A DNA stretch of 64,000 nt from JADKHC01 sp047600805 (GTDB lineage Bacteria > Verrucomicrobiota > Verrucomicrobiia > Opitutales > Opitutaceae). Position numbers and translations under genes: made by a program. This document shows, in pieces, positions 15,059 to 23,933 of this stretch; within the stretch, counting starts at the first letter, position 1, and each line of letters begins with the position of its first letter. The stretch lies in NCBI GenBank assembly GCA_047600805.1, contig JASGKG010000001.1:4402001-4466000 (forward strand), given 5' to 3'. The notes under the pieces are model-generated. The model saw nothing but the letters and a program-made list of their open reading frames with translations, was not told the origin of the DNA and searched no databases.

Positions 15059-17041
15059 ATGAAATGTTTTGCACTACTCCGGTTTTCGTTCGCGACGGCT
15101 GTCACGGTTGTTTTCGGAATCAGCGGTCACGCGTTTGCTGAAGGCGAAGCAGCAAGTGCGGTTCCGCCGGCTGGCGAGCCGGTTGAGCGCCTCGCTGATT
15201 TTACGGTGATTGCCGGGCGTATGCCGACCGGTGCGGCGCCGGGTGCGATTTTGAACACGGTGGAGGTGCTGAGTACGCCGGGCTCGACGGCCGACATTAA
15301 TCGTGCGCTGCAAACATTTCCTGGTGTCCAGCAGGTTGATGAAGGGAATGCGCTTTTTGTGCGCGGCGGCGACAGCATCGAGACGGCAACGCTGGTGAAT
15401 GGAATTCGTTATCCGGCGGCAACGCGCTTGAATGCTCCGACGGGTTCTTTTTCGGGTACGCTCGATCCGATGCAGACGCGCTCCATCACGTTTCTCAACG
15501 GCGGCCTAAGCGCACAATATGGCAACGTTCTTTCTGGTGTCGTGGATCTAGCGACACGTTCGGCTCCGACGTCATCGAGTGCGACAATCAATCTCGGCCT
15601 TGGCGCGTTGGGCGCAACGGGAAACGTGGCGGTGGGACACGGTATCGGCTTTCGCGCTACGGCTGTGCGATCGAGCGTCGCGCCGATCGTAGGCATCAAC
15701 GGGACGAAGCATGATTATGAGGAAAAGCCTCGTGGCCACGACCTGAGCCTGGCTGCTGGTTGGAGTTATCGCCCGGGCGGCGAGGTTCGCTCGTACGGAC
15801 TGGATCAGGAAAACGACCTCAGCTTGCGCATCGATTCACCCGAGTTGAAGGGCCTTTATAAGGCGAGCGTTCACAGCACGCTAGCCACGCTTTCATGGAG
15901 CGATCAGTTTGGAGATTGGAAATGGAATGGCAATGCCGGCTCGGATTCGTTGAGCCGTGATGAACGGACGCCGCTTGGCGATGTCTCGACGCGTAATGCG
16001 CAAAAACAATTTAACCTGTCCGTCACACGCGACCTGTCGGGAATCGTTGCTTTCAGTGGTGGTGTCGAGTGGACGGGCAGTCAATTTTCGCTGGAGAAGT
16101 CGCGCACGGACAATGGTGTGTTCCAGTGGTTTCGCCGCGACATCGACGGCGATCGCACAGGCGCGTTTTTGCAAGCTGACGCCGTGGTCACGCGGCATGT
16201 GCGCGCGATTGTCGGCGGTCGTATGGATCACTCGGAGTTGACGGACGAAACGACAGCCGACCCACGTGTGTCGCTCGCGTGGGAGCCGGCGCGCGATCTG
16301 AGTTTGTCGGTGGCAGGGGGAACTTATCACCAGATACCAGACGGTTACTATTTCTTCGCGGCGGACGGCGGGAGGATGAAAAGGACTGCAATGCGGGCAC
16401 AAGATGCGTTTGTCGCAGCCGAATATCGGCGCGATACGCAGGTTTTCCGCGTTGAGGCCTACCAGAAGCAATATGGCGCACTCGCACAAATGTCGCGCGA
16501 TCACACGCCGGTTGCAGCGGCGGGTTTTGGCGAGGCGCGAGGGCTGGATCTCTTTTGGAAAACAACTCTGCCGGGTGATTTCACGGGACGTTTGACGTGG
16601 AGCTACGTTAACGCCGATCGCACTGACCCTAACACGGGTCGCATGGAGTCGGCGCCTTGGGATATCACGCACTCGGTTTCGGTGGTGGTTGAAAAAACCC
16701 TCGGTGGCTGGCACGCCTCGGCTGGCTGGCGCTACGGCGCGGGGCGTCCGGTCACCCCGATTAGTGGGGCGGTGCCGGCGCTGGGCGGAGGCTGGCAGCC
16801 GATTTATGGCGAAGCGTACTCAGAGCGGGTTCGGCCGCTTCAACGCTTAGACCTTTTGGTATATCGCGTGTGGTTCGTTAATCCGAGCTTCGGCGTGACC
16901 ACCTATCTCTCTATGCACAACGTTTTCAACCGCGCCAACGTCTACAATTACTCGTACTCCGATGATTTTTCCCGGAGGTGGAATTCACCGAGCCTGTTCA
17001 ACCGCGTGATCTACTTCGGCGCGATGTTCAATTTCTACTAA
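15059..17041 (+). CDS. TonB-dependent outer-membrane receptor
   Basis: 660 residues, start supported by GGGAGGGG just before the ATG. A signal peptide ends near GHAFAEG. The plug domain (about 75-190) has the family's core: DINRALQTFPGVQQ, LFVRGGDSIETATLVNGI, MQTRSITFLNGGLSAQYGNVLSGVVDL. The rest is a 22-stranded barrel that ends in ...FGAMFNFY with an aromatic terminus. Ligand unknown; no vitamin B12 or siderophore hallmark was seen. First gene of a tightly coupled four-gene unit with a TPR protein, a LytS-type kinase and a LytTR regulator, which suggests ligand-responsive control. Confidence 0.92.
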   Translation: MKCFALLRFSFATAVTVVFGISGHAFAEGEAASAVPPAGEPVERLADFTVIAGRMPTGAAPGAILNTVEVLSTPGSTADINRALQTFPGVQQVDEGNALFVRGGDSIETATLVNGIRYPAATRLNAPTGSFSGTLDPMQTRSITFLNGGLSAQYGNVLSGVVDLATRSAPTSSSATINLGLGALGATGNVAVGHGIGFRATAVRSSVAPIVGINGTKHDYEEKPRGHDLSLAAGWSYRPGGEVRSYGLDQENDLSLRIDSPELKGLYKASVHSTLATLSWSDQFGDWKWNGNAGSDSLSRDERTPLGDVSTRNAQKQFNLSVTRDLSGIVAFSGGVEWTGSQFSLEKSRTDNGVFQWFRRDIDGDRTGAFLQADAVVTRHVRAIVGGRMDHSELTDETTADPRVSLAWEPARDLSLSVAGGTYHQIPDGYYFFAADGGRMKRTAMRAQDAFVAAEYRRDTQVFRVEAYQKQYGALAQMSRDHTPVAAAGFGEARGLDLFWKTTLPGDFTGRLTWSYVNADRTDPNTGRMESAPWDITHSVSVVVEKTLGGWHASAGWRYGAGRPVTPISGAVPALGGGWQPIYGEAYSERVRPLQRLDLLVYRVWFVNPSFGVTTYLSMHNVFNRANVYNYSYSDDFSRRWNSPSLFNRVIYFGAMFNFY

Positions 17042-17042
17042 G

Positions 17043-17813
17043 ATGAAAACCAAACTCCTGAATAGTGTGTTGTTCTCGATTATCGTGTCGTCCGTCGCGG
17101 CTGCCGGCACTGTTCCGCTCGCCGAATGTGAAGCCAATGTCGAACGCGCAGCGTTGCGTATGGACGGCGCGCTGCTCTCGGCGCAAACATCGCAAATAGA
17201 CCAAGGTGTCGCGGCTGCGCCCAACGATCCTGCGCTGCGTTATTTCCGCGCGTTCGCGTATTATGCGGAGGGTTGTGTCGCGCGGACGCAAAAGGATGCG
17301 AAAAAGGTGATCGAGCGCTTCGAAACGGCGGTTAAAGAGCTCGAAGCGATCAAAGATCCCTCATGGGAAGACGAGGCAGCGGGCTTTCAAGGTTACATCC
17401 TCAACCAGTTGATCGGACCCAAAGGCGGGGCATCTGCGATGTCGCTTGGACCGAAGTCGAGCGCCCTCATCGGCAAAGCGCTGCGTCGAGCGCCCGGTAG
17501 TCCGCGCGTGATGTTTTTCCAAGGTGTCGTTTTGGTGATGACGCCGGAGATGTTCGGCGGCGATCTTGACGGCGGCATCAAGTTGCTGGAACGGGCAGAC
17601 GCGGCTTTCGAGAAACAGCCGGAGGAAGCCTTGATTCACTGGGGACACGCCGAAGCGTTAGCGTGGTTAGGCATCGCGAAACAGAAACACGGAGATGTCG
17701 TCGGTGCGCGCAAAGCGTGGGAACACGCGCTTGCGATTGAGCCGGAGTATGGTTGGGTGAAGTACGTTTTGCTGCCCTCCTTGAACAGGACTTCCGAAAA
17801 GTCTAAAAAATGA
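17043..17813 (+). CDS. Periplasmic TPR-like protein
   Basis: 256 residues, starting one base after the receptor's stop. A signal peptide ends at about SVAAAGT. The helical body has TPR-like helix pairs (DPALRYFRAFAYYAEG, VIERFETAVKELEAIKD, GARKAWEHALAIEPEYGWVKY). It may sit in the periplasm between receptor and kinase, but that is inferred from gene order alone. It shares the ATGA overlap with the kinase gene, so the two are translationally coupled. Confidence 0.75.
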   Translation: MKTKLLNSVLFSIIVSSVAAAGTVPLAECEANVERAALRMDGALLSAQTSQIDQGVAAAPNDPALRYFRAFAYYAEGCVARTQKDAKKVIERFETAVKELEAIKDPSWEDEAAGFQGYILNQLIGPKGGASAMSLGPKSSALIGKALRRAPGSPRVMFFQGVVLVMTPEMFGGDLDGGIKLLERADAAFEKQPEEALIHWGHAEALAWLGIAKQKHGDVVGARKAWEHALAIEPEYGWVKYVLLPSLNRTSEKSKK

Positions 17814-18895
17814 AAACCGTTGCCGAAAAAACGCTGTGGACGCTTCGTTACGCGCTCGGATGGCTGCCGTTTTTTGCCCTCTACGCGGTGGCTATGCACG
17901 CGGATGACCGTGGCTCGTGGGCGAAGGCAATCGGCTATACGGCGTTTTATTTTGTACCTGGCTTTCTACTAGGAATAGGGGGCTGGTGGTTCGTTGGCAG
18001 AGTTGCGGAACGCCGTTTCCATTGGGGAAAGTTCTTTGCGATTCATCTGGCGGCGGGGCTGGTCTTCGCGTTCGCCTGGCATATCATCTTCTTTAGTACG
18101 CTCGCGCTGGTTTCGGGCGCGAGCGTGCTCAAGCAGTTCCAATCGTCACGCGTCATGTGGATGATGCTGATCGGGCTGCTCGTTTACGGCGTGGTCGGTG
18201 GCATGCGTTCGGTGCAACGGCTGGTTGAACAGGTGCGCGAGCGCGAACTCAACGCTGCGAAGGCAGAGAGCTTGCGTGTCCGCGCGCAGATGGATGCCTT
18301 GCGCGGACAACTCGATCCGCATTTTCTTTTCAATACATTGCATTCCATCACTGCGTTGGTTCGTGAAAATTCGATTTTGGCCGAAGAAGCTCTGCTTCAG
18401 TTCAGCGATCTTTTAAGGCACGTCATCGCGACAAAGCGTGATGGTAATGACGAACTTCCGCTTCGCGACGAGCTGACCTTTGTCGATCGATATTTGGCTC
18501 TCGAGAAACTGCGCTTGAGCGAACGCCTGAAGGTGGAGCGCGATTACGCGCCCGAAGCGCTGGATTTTTGGATCCCAACTTTTACGGTGCAGCCGCTCGT
18601 CGAAAACGCGATCAAGCACGCGATCTCGCCGCATCGTGAAGGAGGAACGGTCAAAATCAGCGCACGCGTGGTCGGTCAGCGGTTGAAGATCGTCGTCGAG
18701 GACAATGGTCCGGGCGCGGCTGAACCTCCGCCTGACACGACGGGCGGCGTCGGATTGGCGGCGATCCGACAACGCCTCAAGTTACGTCATCAAAATGCCG
18801 CTGCGATGAAGATCGAAACCGCGCCGGGCCGAGGCTTTCGCGTGATTTTGGAGCTCCCAGCTGTGCAAACCGCCATCGTGGAGTCGGTCGCATGA
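17810..18895 (+). CDS. LytS/YehU-type sensor histidine kinase
   Basis: 361 residues. Four membrane helices in the first 140 residues form the sensor part, with no extracytoplasmic loop large enough for a domain. The His_kinase module (PF06580 type) begins at about 160 with phosphoacceptor H171 in LDPHFLFNTLHSI. The ATPase has N-box VENAIKHAI, then VVEDNGPGA and GVGLAAIRQRL. It starts in the TPR gene's stop (ATGA) and ends in the regulator's start (ATGA), so the whole unit is made stoichiometrically. Confidence 0.92.
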   Translation: MKTVAEKTLWTLRYALGWLPFFALYAVAMHADDRGSWAKAIGYTAFYFVPGFLLGIGGWWFVGRVAERRFHWGKFFAIHLAAGLVFAFAWHIIFFSTLALVSGASVLKQFQSSRVMWMMLIGLLVYGVVGGMRSVQRLVEQVRERELNAAKAESLRVRAQMDALRGQLDPHFLFNTLHSITALVRENSILAEEALLQFSDLLRHVIATKRDGNDELPLRDELTFVDRYLALEKLRLSERLKVERDYAPEALDFWIPTFTVQPLVENAIKHAISPHREGGTVKISARVVGQRLKIVVEDNGPGAAEPPPDTTGGVGLAAIRQRLKLRHQNAAAMKIETAPGRGFRVILELPAVQTAIVESVA

Positions 18896-19629
18896 AGTTC
18901 ACTGCTGTCATCGTAGAAGACGAGCCGCTGGCTCGAAAAACACTGCGGGATTTGTTGGCCGATGTGAGCTGGCTAGAATTCGTGGGTGAAGCAGCCGACG
19001 GGCTCGCTGGCGTGGAACTCGTGAACGAGAAACGTCCCGATCTTGTTTTTCTCGATATCAACATGCCTGAGCTTTCGGGCTTGGAGGTTTTGAAACGGTT
19101 TTTGTACGAGCCGTCGATTATCTTCACGACGGCACACGACCAGCATGCGATCGCCGCGTTTGAGCTGGCCGCCGTGGATTATTTATTGAAGCCGTTTGGT
19201 CGGCAGCGGTTTTCGCAAGCGTTGGTGCGTGCCAAAGAAGTGCTCGAGCGGCGTGCTGATAAACCAGCCCTCGGAGAAGTGCGTGACGTGCTTGGGCCTT
19301 CGACTTTGGAAAGGCTTCTTATTCGCGACGGCGGCCGCATCATGCCTGTAATGGTTAGGGAAATCGAGCGGCTCGAGGCGGAGGGCGATTACGTCGCCGT
19401 TCGCGCGCGGGGGAAAACAAGCCTCGTTAATCTGCCGCTCGGCAATTTTGAAAAGCGTCTCGATCCGGCGCGTTTCATACGCGTACACCGCTCGCACATC
19501 GTTAATCTCGATTTTGTCGATGCGATCGAACCGTACGACAATGCACAGCTGCTCGTGAAAATGAAGGACGGCGCAAAAATTATTGCCAGCCGTCCCGCGT
19601 CAAAACTGCTGCGCGAGCTTTCGTTGTAG
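18892..19629 (+). CDS. LytTR-family response regulator
   Basis: 245 residues. The receiver domain (1-120) has E9/D10, phosphoacceptor D55 (VFLDINMPELSG) and the conserved K in YLLKPF. The LytTR DNA-binding domain (about 140-240) includes IERLEAEGDYVAVRARG and FIRVHRSHIVNLDFVDAI. Cognate partner of the upstream kinase. LytTR proteins bind pairs of direct repeats; I could not locate such a pair confidently before 15059. Confidence 0.93.
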   Translation: MKFTAVIVEDEPLARKTLRDLLADVSWLEFVGEAADGLAGVELVNEKRPDLVFLDINMPELSGLEVLKRFLYEPSIIFTTAHDQHAIAAFELAAVDYLLKPFGRQRFSQALVRAKEVLERRADKPALGEVRDVLGPSTLERLLIRDGGRIMPVMVREIERLEAEGDYVAVRARGKTSLVNLPLGNFEKRLDPARFIRVHRSHIVNLDFVDAIEPYDNAQLLVKMKDGAKIIASRPASKLLRELSL

Positions 19630-19633
19630 ACGG

Positions 19634-20230
19634 TCAGCCCTGCGTCTTGATGCGGTAGTGGCCGATGATTTTGTATTTAAAGAGAACGTCTTCTTCGCGG
19701 GCGCCGTTGCCGATGTTGTGGATGATCAGCGGCGCCGAGGCTGTCCTCCGATCAGAGACGATGCCGATGTGAGTGATTCCTCCGCCGAGATCCCAAGCCA
19801 CGATGTCGCCGCCACGATACGTCATCGCGACGTCGAGTTTCTCGTCCATCCTGATGTGTTTTCGCGCGAAATAGCACATGAGATTCGGAACGCGGCGGTG
19901 GTCGATGTTGGAGTCCGGGCGCTTTAGCCCCCATTTTTTCGGGTATGCCTCGAACGCCTTGAGCATGTCTTCGTGAACCTCTTTTTGGAGATCGATGCCG
20001 GTTGTGCGAAGAGCGCGCACAACGACGTCGGAGCAGACGCCCGTGTTTTTGGGCACATCGCCATTCGGATAACTGATCGTCCGGTAGGCGGGGTCGTACC
20101 CGACGGTGACTCCAATTTGGCTGCGCGCTGCGTCGACGATCCGGGTGGCGAGCTGTTTTTCGGTTTCTGCCGAAGCGAAGGCGGCTAGCGCAAACAGCAA
20201 CGTGACATTCCAGAGTAGGCGCAAATTCAT
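19634..20230 (-). CDS. DUF1287 secreted protein
   Basis: 198 residues with a signal peptide (to about SAETEK). The body matches DUF1287 (E. coli YijF type): ARSQIGVTVGYDPAYRTISYPNGDVP, NTGVCSDVVVRALR, NIDHRRVPNLMCYFARK and GDIVAWDLGGGITHIGIVSD. The Cys in GVCSDVV and His in THIGIV suggest an NlpC/P60-like hydrolase fold, so a cell-wall role is plausible but not shown. Convergent with the LytTR gene (4-base gap). Confidence 0.8.
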   Translation of the reverse strand: MNLRLLWNVTLLFALAAFASAETEKQLATRIVDAARSQIGVTVGYDPAYRTISYPNGDVPKNTGVCSDVVVRALRTTGIDLQKEVHEDMLKAFEAYPKKWGLKRPDSNIDHRRVPNLMCYFARKHIRMDEKLDVAMTYRGGDIVAWDLGGGITHIGIVSDRRTASAPLIIHNIGNGAREEDVLFKYKIIGHYRIKTQG

Positions 20231-20254
20231 GCGGCCAGTCTTACCGCCCGAACT

Positions 20255-22345
20255 CTATTTTTTGCGACGCCGAAGTTCGAGGATCGCGATGACGCTGAGG
20301 CCTAACGCGTAGAGAATGTACGTGCTTGGCTCGGGAACGGGCGTGAAGTTGATGCTCAGGCCGGCGTTGCCTTGGACCAAGGAGAAGGTTCCGCCGCCGA
20401 GGCTGTTCGCGAAGTTCGACGTATCGAAGATGAATTTGTCAGTCGAATATCCGGAAACGGTTCCACTCATAAAGAGCCAGCTATAGCTCTGGTTAGCGTC
20501 GAAGCCGCTGAGAAGTCCCGGCGTGCCGCTGAGCGTGAGCGTGGTCAGATCCAATGTTATCGGCGAAAGCGAAGTGGCCGTGAGATTCACGCCTTTGCTC
20601 GCGAAAATGTAGTCCCAGCCCACGCCAGGGCCTGCTGAGAGGTTGGCGATATCGAACTCGATGGTAGAACCGCCGGCCAGTGTGATGCCGGTGGTGAACG
20701 CCAGCGCGCCGACGCGGTTGACGCCGCCGGGCGACAAGATCGTGCCGGGACCGAAAATGACTCCGCCCGGCGTGGCAACGATGCCGTTACCGCCGAGACG
20801 TGCTCCAGAAGCGAGTGAAAGCGAATTGGAGAAGGTGACGCCGGAAGCGATATCGAGCGTTCCTCGGTTGGACACCTCAACGCCGCCCGTACCGAGCGCT
20901 GCGTTGCTGCTGACTCGCAATGTCCCGCCGAGTACGCGCGTGCCGCCGGTGTAGCTGTTTGAGCCGGTGATATCGACGGTGCCGCCTTGCGGGTCGAAAG
21001 AGTCTGCCTGGCCCACGGTGACGTTGGGAATATTGCTTCCCAAAACCGAACCAATCGTAAGGTATCCGCCCTTAACCGCTGTCAGATAGAGCCCATCGCC
21101 AACGGTCGGTGTGATCTTTCCGTAGATGGAGACTTTGGTGGTGGTGCCGAGATAGTAAGGGTCGGTCCGCGTGCCGCCGACGGAGAGGTCGATCGCCTCG
21201 TTGATCACGCGAGGAGAATTCAAATCGGCGCTGTCGAAGCCCGCGATGGCGTTGGAATTGTTGGTCTGGAGCAGCGACAAGAAACCATTTGCAGAGGTGG
21301 CAAACTTTTCGGTGGCGCCGATGTAGCCCGCGCCTTCGATATTGAGCAGTTTGCCGCTCGACACGGCTTGGTGGCTATCGAGCACCAAGACTGAATTGGT
21401 GACCTGGACGGCCCCGGCGAAATTGTTGGAGCCGCGCAGAAAAACGCTCAGCGGTGTGCCGAACGTGGAGCGAACCTGCAGGTTCGAGTGTGCGTTCGTC
21501 AGATTGGTTTCGACGTACAGAGTGCCCGCGCCGCCGTTAAAACGATAATCCTGATAGGCGTTGACGCGGAAATTGCCGACGAGGCGTGCTGACGTCGTCG
21601 AACCCAGCCCGGCGTAGTCGGGAAGATTGGTGACGTCGACTTGATCGGAAAACACGACGGGAGCGGAGACTCCGGGCGCGGTATCGAGGCCGATCGATCC
21701 GGCAAATCCGTGCGAGCTGAGCTGTCCGATCATGTCTTTCAACGTCGCTTGGTTTTCCGCGCCGACATAGCCGGTCTTGCTTGAGGTGATCACGCCGGAA
21801 GGCAGCGAGGCGGTGTTGCCAAAGATCAATGCTCCTTCGGTCACTTGGGTGTTGCCGGAGAAAATATTAAAGCCGTTCAACCGCAGCGTGCCGCTGCCCG
21901 TCTTAACCATCGTGCCTGATCCAATGAGTCCGCCGGTGACCTCGACGTTGCCTGACGTGATGTTGAAAAATTGTGTGCCGGCAAGGTTCAGCGTAATGTT
22001 GTTTCCGAGCCGCACGTTGCCGCCGGCGGTGTTGCTCAAGCCGTTCTCCACCGTCAGGAACGTCAGCAGCCCGGTGTTGAAAGTGTAGGGGCGCGTCGAC
22101 GAGTTCTGAAACTGGATCTGGGCAACATCGACAAAGAAAGGCAGCACGACGGTTGTGTCGTTCGCGTTGCCGAACATGACCGTTGCCGAACCGTCGTTTG
22201 GCGGTACAACGCCTCCTGCCCAATTGGCGGGATTCGCGTAGTCGTGATCGCCTGCTCCGCCTGTCCACGTAAACGGCGCTGGGCCGACAGACGCCGACGC
22301 AACGCACGCGGTGATCACAAAAAGGAGTAGGCGCAAAAAGCGCAT
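20255..22345 (-). CDS. Large PEP-CTERM protein with autotransporter-type beta-strand repeats
   Basis: 696 residues. A signal peptide (to about SASVGPAP) leads into a WTGGAGDHDYANPANW module, typical of the start of PATR-type proteins. The body is made of autotransporter-associated beta-strand repeats: LVKTGSGTLRLNG-like blocks, TQVTEGALIFGN, GNSYTGGTRVLGGTLRVSS. They should form a right-handed beta-helix. There is no autotransporter barrel; instead the C-terminus is VPEPSTY, a membrane helix and RRRKK, a PEP-CTERM anchor. Likely an extracellular matrix or surface protein. Starts divergently from slyD. Confidence 0.87.
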   Translation of the reverse strand: MRFLRLLLFVITACVASASVGPAPFTWTGGAGDHDYANPANWAGGVVPPNDGSATVMFGNANDTTVVLPFFVDVAQIQFQNSSTRPYTFNTGLLTFLTVENGLSNTAGGNVRLGNNITLNLAGTQFFNITSGNVEVTGGLIGSGTMVKTGSGTLRLNGFNIFSGNTQVTEGALIFGNTASLPSGVITSSKTGYVGAENQATLKDMIGQLSSHGFAGSIGLDTAPGVSAPVVFSDQVDVTNLPDYAGLGSTTSARLVGNFRVNAYQDYRFNGGAGTLYVETNLTNAHSNLQVRSTFGTPLSVFLRGSNNFAGAVQVTNSVLVLDSHQAVSSGKLLNIEGAGYIGATEKFATSANGFLSLLQTNNSNAIAGFDSADLNSPRVINEAIDLSVGGTRTDPYYLGTTTKVSIYGKITPTVGDGLYLTAVKGGYLTIGSVLGSNIPNVTVGQADSFDPQGGTVDITGSNSYTGGTRVLGGTLRVSSNAALGTGGVEVSNRGTLDIASGVTFSNSLSLASGARLGGNGIVATPGGVIFGPGTILSPGGVNRVGALAFTTGITLAGGSTIEFDIANLSAGPGVGWDYIFASKGVNLTATSLSPITLDLTTLTLSGTPGLLSGFDANQSYSWLFMSGTVSGYSTDKFIFDTSNFANSLGGGTFSLVQGNAGLSINFTPVPEPSTYILYALGLSVIAILELRRRKK

Positions 22346-22564
22346 GGTAGGGTTTTGGCCTCAGTTCACCTCGGTGGCAAGTCGCCAACTGTAATTAATT
22401 GGCGTTTTTAGAGAGGTTTTACCAATTGGCGCTTGGGATCGTATAAGAAATTGTAGTAAAGCAAGTTGAGTTGGAAATGTGGTTTTGAGTTCTTTTTTCC
22501 CCGTGTTTGTCCGAGCGAAAGGAAGATTTGCGTATTCAGTTTCTCCTCTCTCTTTCATCCGGAG

Positions 22565-23041
22565 ATGAACCCTTCCGTCGTCACCTTCCATTATACGTTG
22601 CGCGATCCCCAAGGTCAGGTGCTGGACACCTCGGTCGGAGGTGAGCCAATTGCGTATCTTGAAGGAGCATCGCAGATTGTGGAAGGACTTGAAGAGCAGT
22701 TGGCGGGCGCAAAGCCTGGTGTGAAGCCGCGAATTATGGTGCCTGCCGCGAAGGGCTACGGGCTGCGCGACGAGTCGCAGGTTCAGAAAGTTCCGCGCGC
22801 CATGCTACCGGTCGACGGTGAGCTCCGGATCGGCGACCGTTTCCAGGCCGGCGATGATCGTTTTGCGCCGATCGTAACGGTTGTGGCGATCGAAGGCGAC
22901 CAAGTGGTGCTCGACGCAAACCATCCGCTGGCAGGCGTGGATCTCACTTTTGATATCGAGGTGGTGAACGTTCGGGCGGCCACGGCACAGGAAATTTCTC
23001 ATGGGCATCCGCACGGTCCGGATGGACAATGTAACTGTTGA
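22565..23041 (+). CDS. slyD: SlyD-type FKBP peptidyl-prolyl isomerase
   Basis: 158 residues from the ATG at 22565; the longer upstream frame is not protein-like. The FKBP core is split by the insert-in-flap domain as in SlyD: FHYTLRDPQGQVLDTS, then YLEGASQIVEGLEEQLAGAKPG, the IF domain, and DANHPLAGVDLTFDIEVV. The His/Cys-rich tail (HGHPHGPDGQCNC) can bind nickel or zinc. It acts as a cytoplasmic folding chaperone and isomerase. The glucokinase gene starts 16 bases downstream. Confidence 0.92.
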   Translation: MNPSVVTFHYTLRDPQGQVLDTSVGGEPIAYLEGASQIVEGLEEQLAGAKPGVKPRIMVPAAKGYGLRDESQVQKVPRAMLPVDGELRIGDRFQAGDDRFAPIVTVVAIEGDQVVLDANHPLAGVDLTFDIEVVNVRAATAQEISHGHPHGPDGQCNC

Positions 23042-23057
23042 TACGCATCGTGATGCC

Positions 23058-23795
23058 ATGAACGTCCTTGGCATCGATATAGGTGGGTCGGCGGTCAAAG
23101 GCGCGCCGATTGATACGGGAAAAGGGAAGCTTTTGCAGGAGCGTTTTCGAATCGAGACTCCTGAACCGGTCACGCCGCGGCGCATGGCCGGCATCGTTGC
23201 GGAGATCGCGGAGAATTTTCAATGGCGCGGGCCCATCGGAATTGGTTTCCCAGGTGTGGTGCGAGACGGCGTCATCATGACCGCGGCGAACTTGCACCCG
23301 GGTTTTATCGGTTGTGATTTGAGCAAGCTCGTCGGACAGCGGACGCGCAGCCGAGTCGGCGTGATCAACGATGCTGACGCGGCGGGTCTGGCCGAAATGC
23401 GTTTTGGAGTCGGAAAGAAAAGGAAAGGCGTGGTCATGCTCTTTACTTTAGGGACGGGCGTTGGTTCGGCGCTGTTTTATCACGGAGTGCTGGTTCCAAA
23501 TACTGAGCTCGGGCATCTCCCGCACAAAGGGCGTGCCTTTGAAAAGTACATGGCCGCGTCGGTGCGCAAAGAGCGAAACCTCACCTGGCCGCACTGGAGC
23601 AAACGTGTGAATCAATACCTGGCGCTCATCGAAAAACTTTTCTCGCCGGATCTGATCATACTCGGTGGCGGTGTGAGTTCCCGGAGTGAAAAATTTTTCC
23701 CGTTCCTGAAGACTCAGGCGCCGGTTGTCGCAGCCAAACTGCACAACAACGCCGGGATTGTTGGCGCGGCGCTGGCTGGTCTGCCAAAATCCTGA
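23058..23795 (+). CDS. ppgK: Polyphosphate glucokinase (ROK family)
   Basis: 245 residues from the ATG at 23058. N-terminal phosphate-binding motif LGIDIGGSAVKGAPID, then GIGFPGVV and VINDADAAGLAEMRFG, and the second ATP/polyP loop MLFTLGTGVGSALF. The ILGGGVSS motif is near the end. Length and motifs match PPGK-type ROK enzymes, which phosphorylate glucose from polyphosphate or ATP; polyP use is inferred from similarity. The canonical ROK zinc-binding CxCGxxGC motif is absent, as expected for PPGK. Confidence 0.88.
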   Translation: MNVLGIDIGGSAVKGAPIDTGKGKLLQERFRIETPEPVTPRRMAGIVAEIAENFQWRGPIGIGFPGVVRDGVIMTAANLHPGFIGCDLSKLVGQRTRSRVGVINDADAAGLAEMRFGVGKKRKGVVMLFTLGTGVGSALFYHGVLVPNTELGHLPHKGRAFEKYMAASVRKERNLTWPHWSKRVNQYLALIEKLFSPDLIILGGGVSSRSEKFFPFLKTQAPVVAAKLHNNAGIVGAALAGLPKS

Positions 23796-23933
23796 CTGTA
23801 AGTGCTGATTTCTGTGGCTTTCGCGTCACATAAGCTCGGGAATTACCGTTTAGCCGGTGTTTGCGCCGTTAGCGGAATTTTTGTGTAACAAACTCCTTTG
23901 CCGCGGTGTAGTACCGTTTATCCAAGATTTATC

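Noticed and set aside
15893..16714. 273-residue frame antisense to the TonB receptor
   Set aside because: No domain and Arg/His-rich composition; shadow of the barrel-coding strand.
23885..23912. ECF-like GTAACA-N16-TGTAGT before the MacA-type adaptor gene
   Set aside because: Only GTA of the -10 is shared with the well-supported sites, so a chance match is likely.
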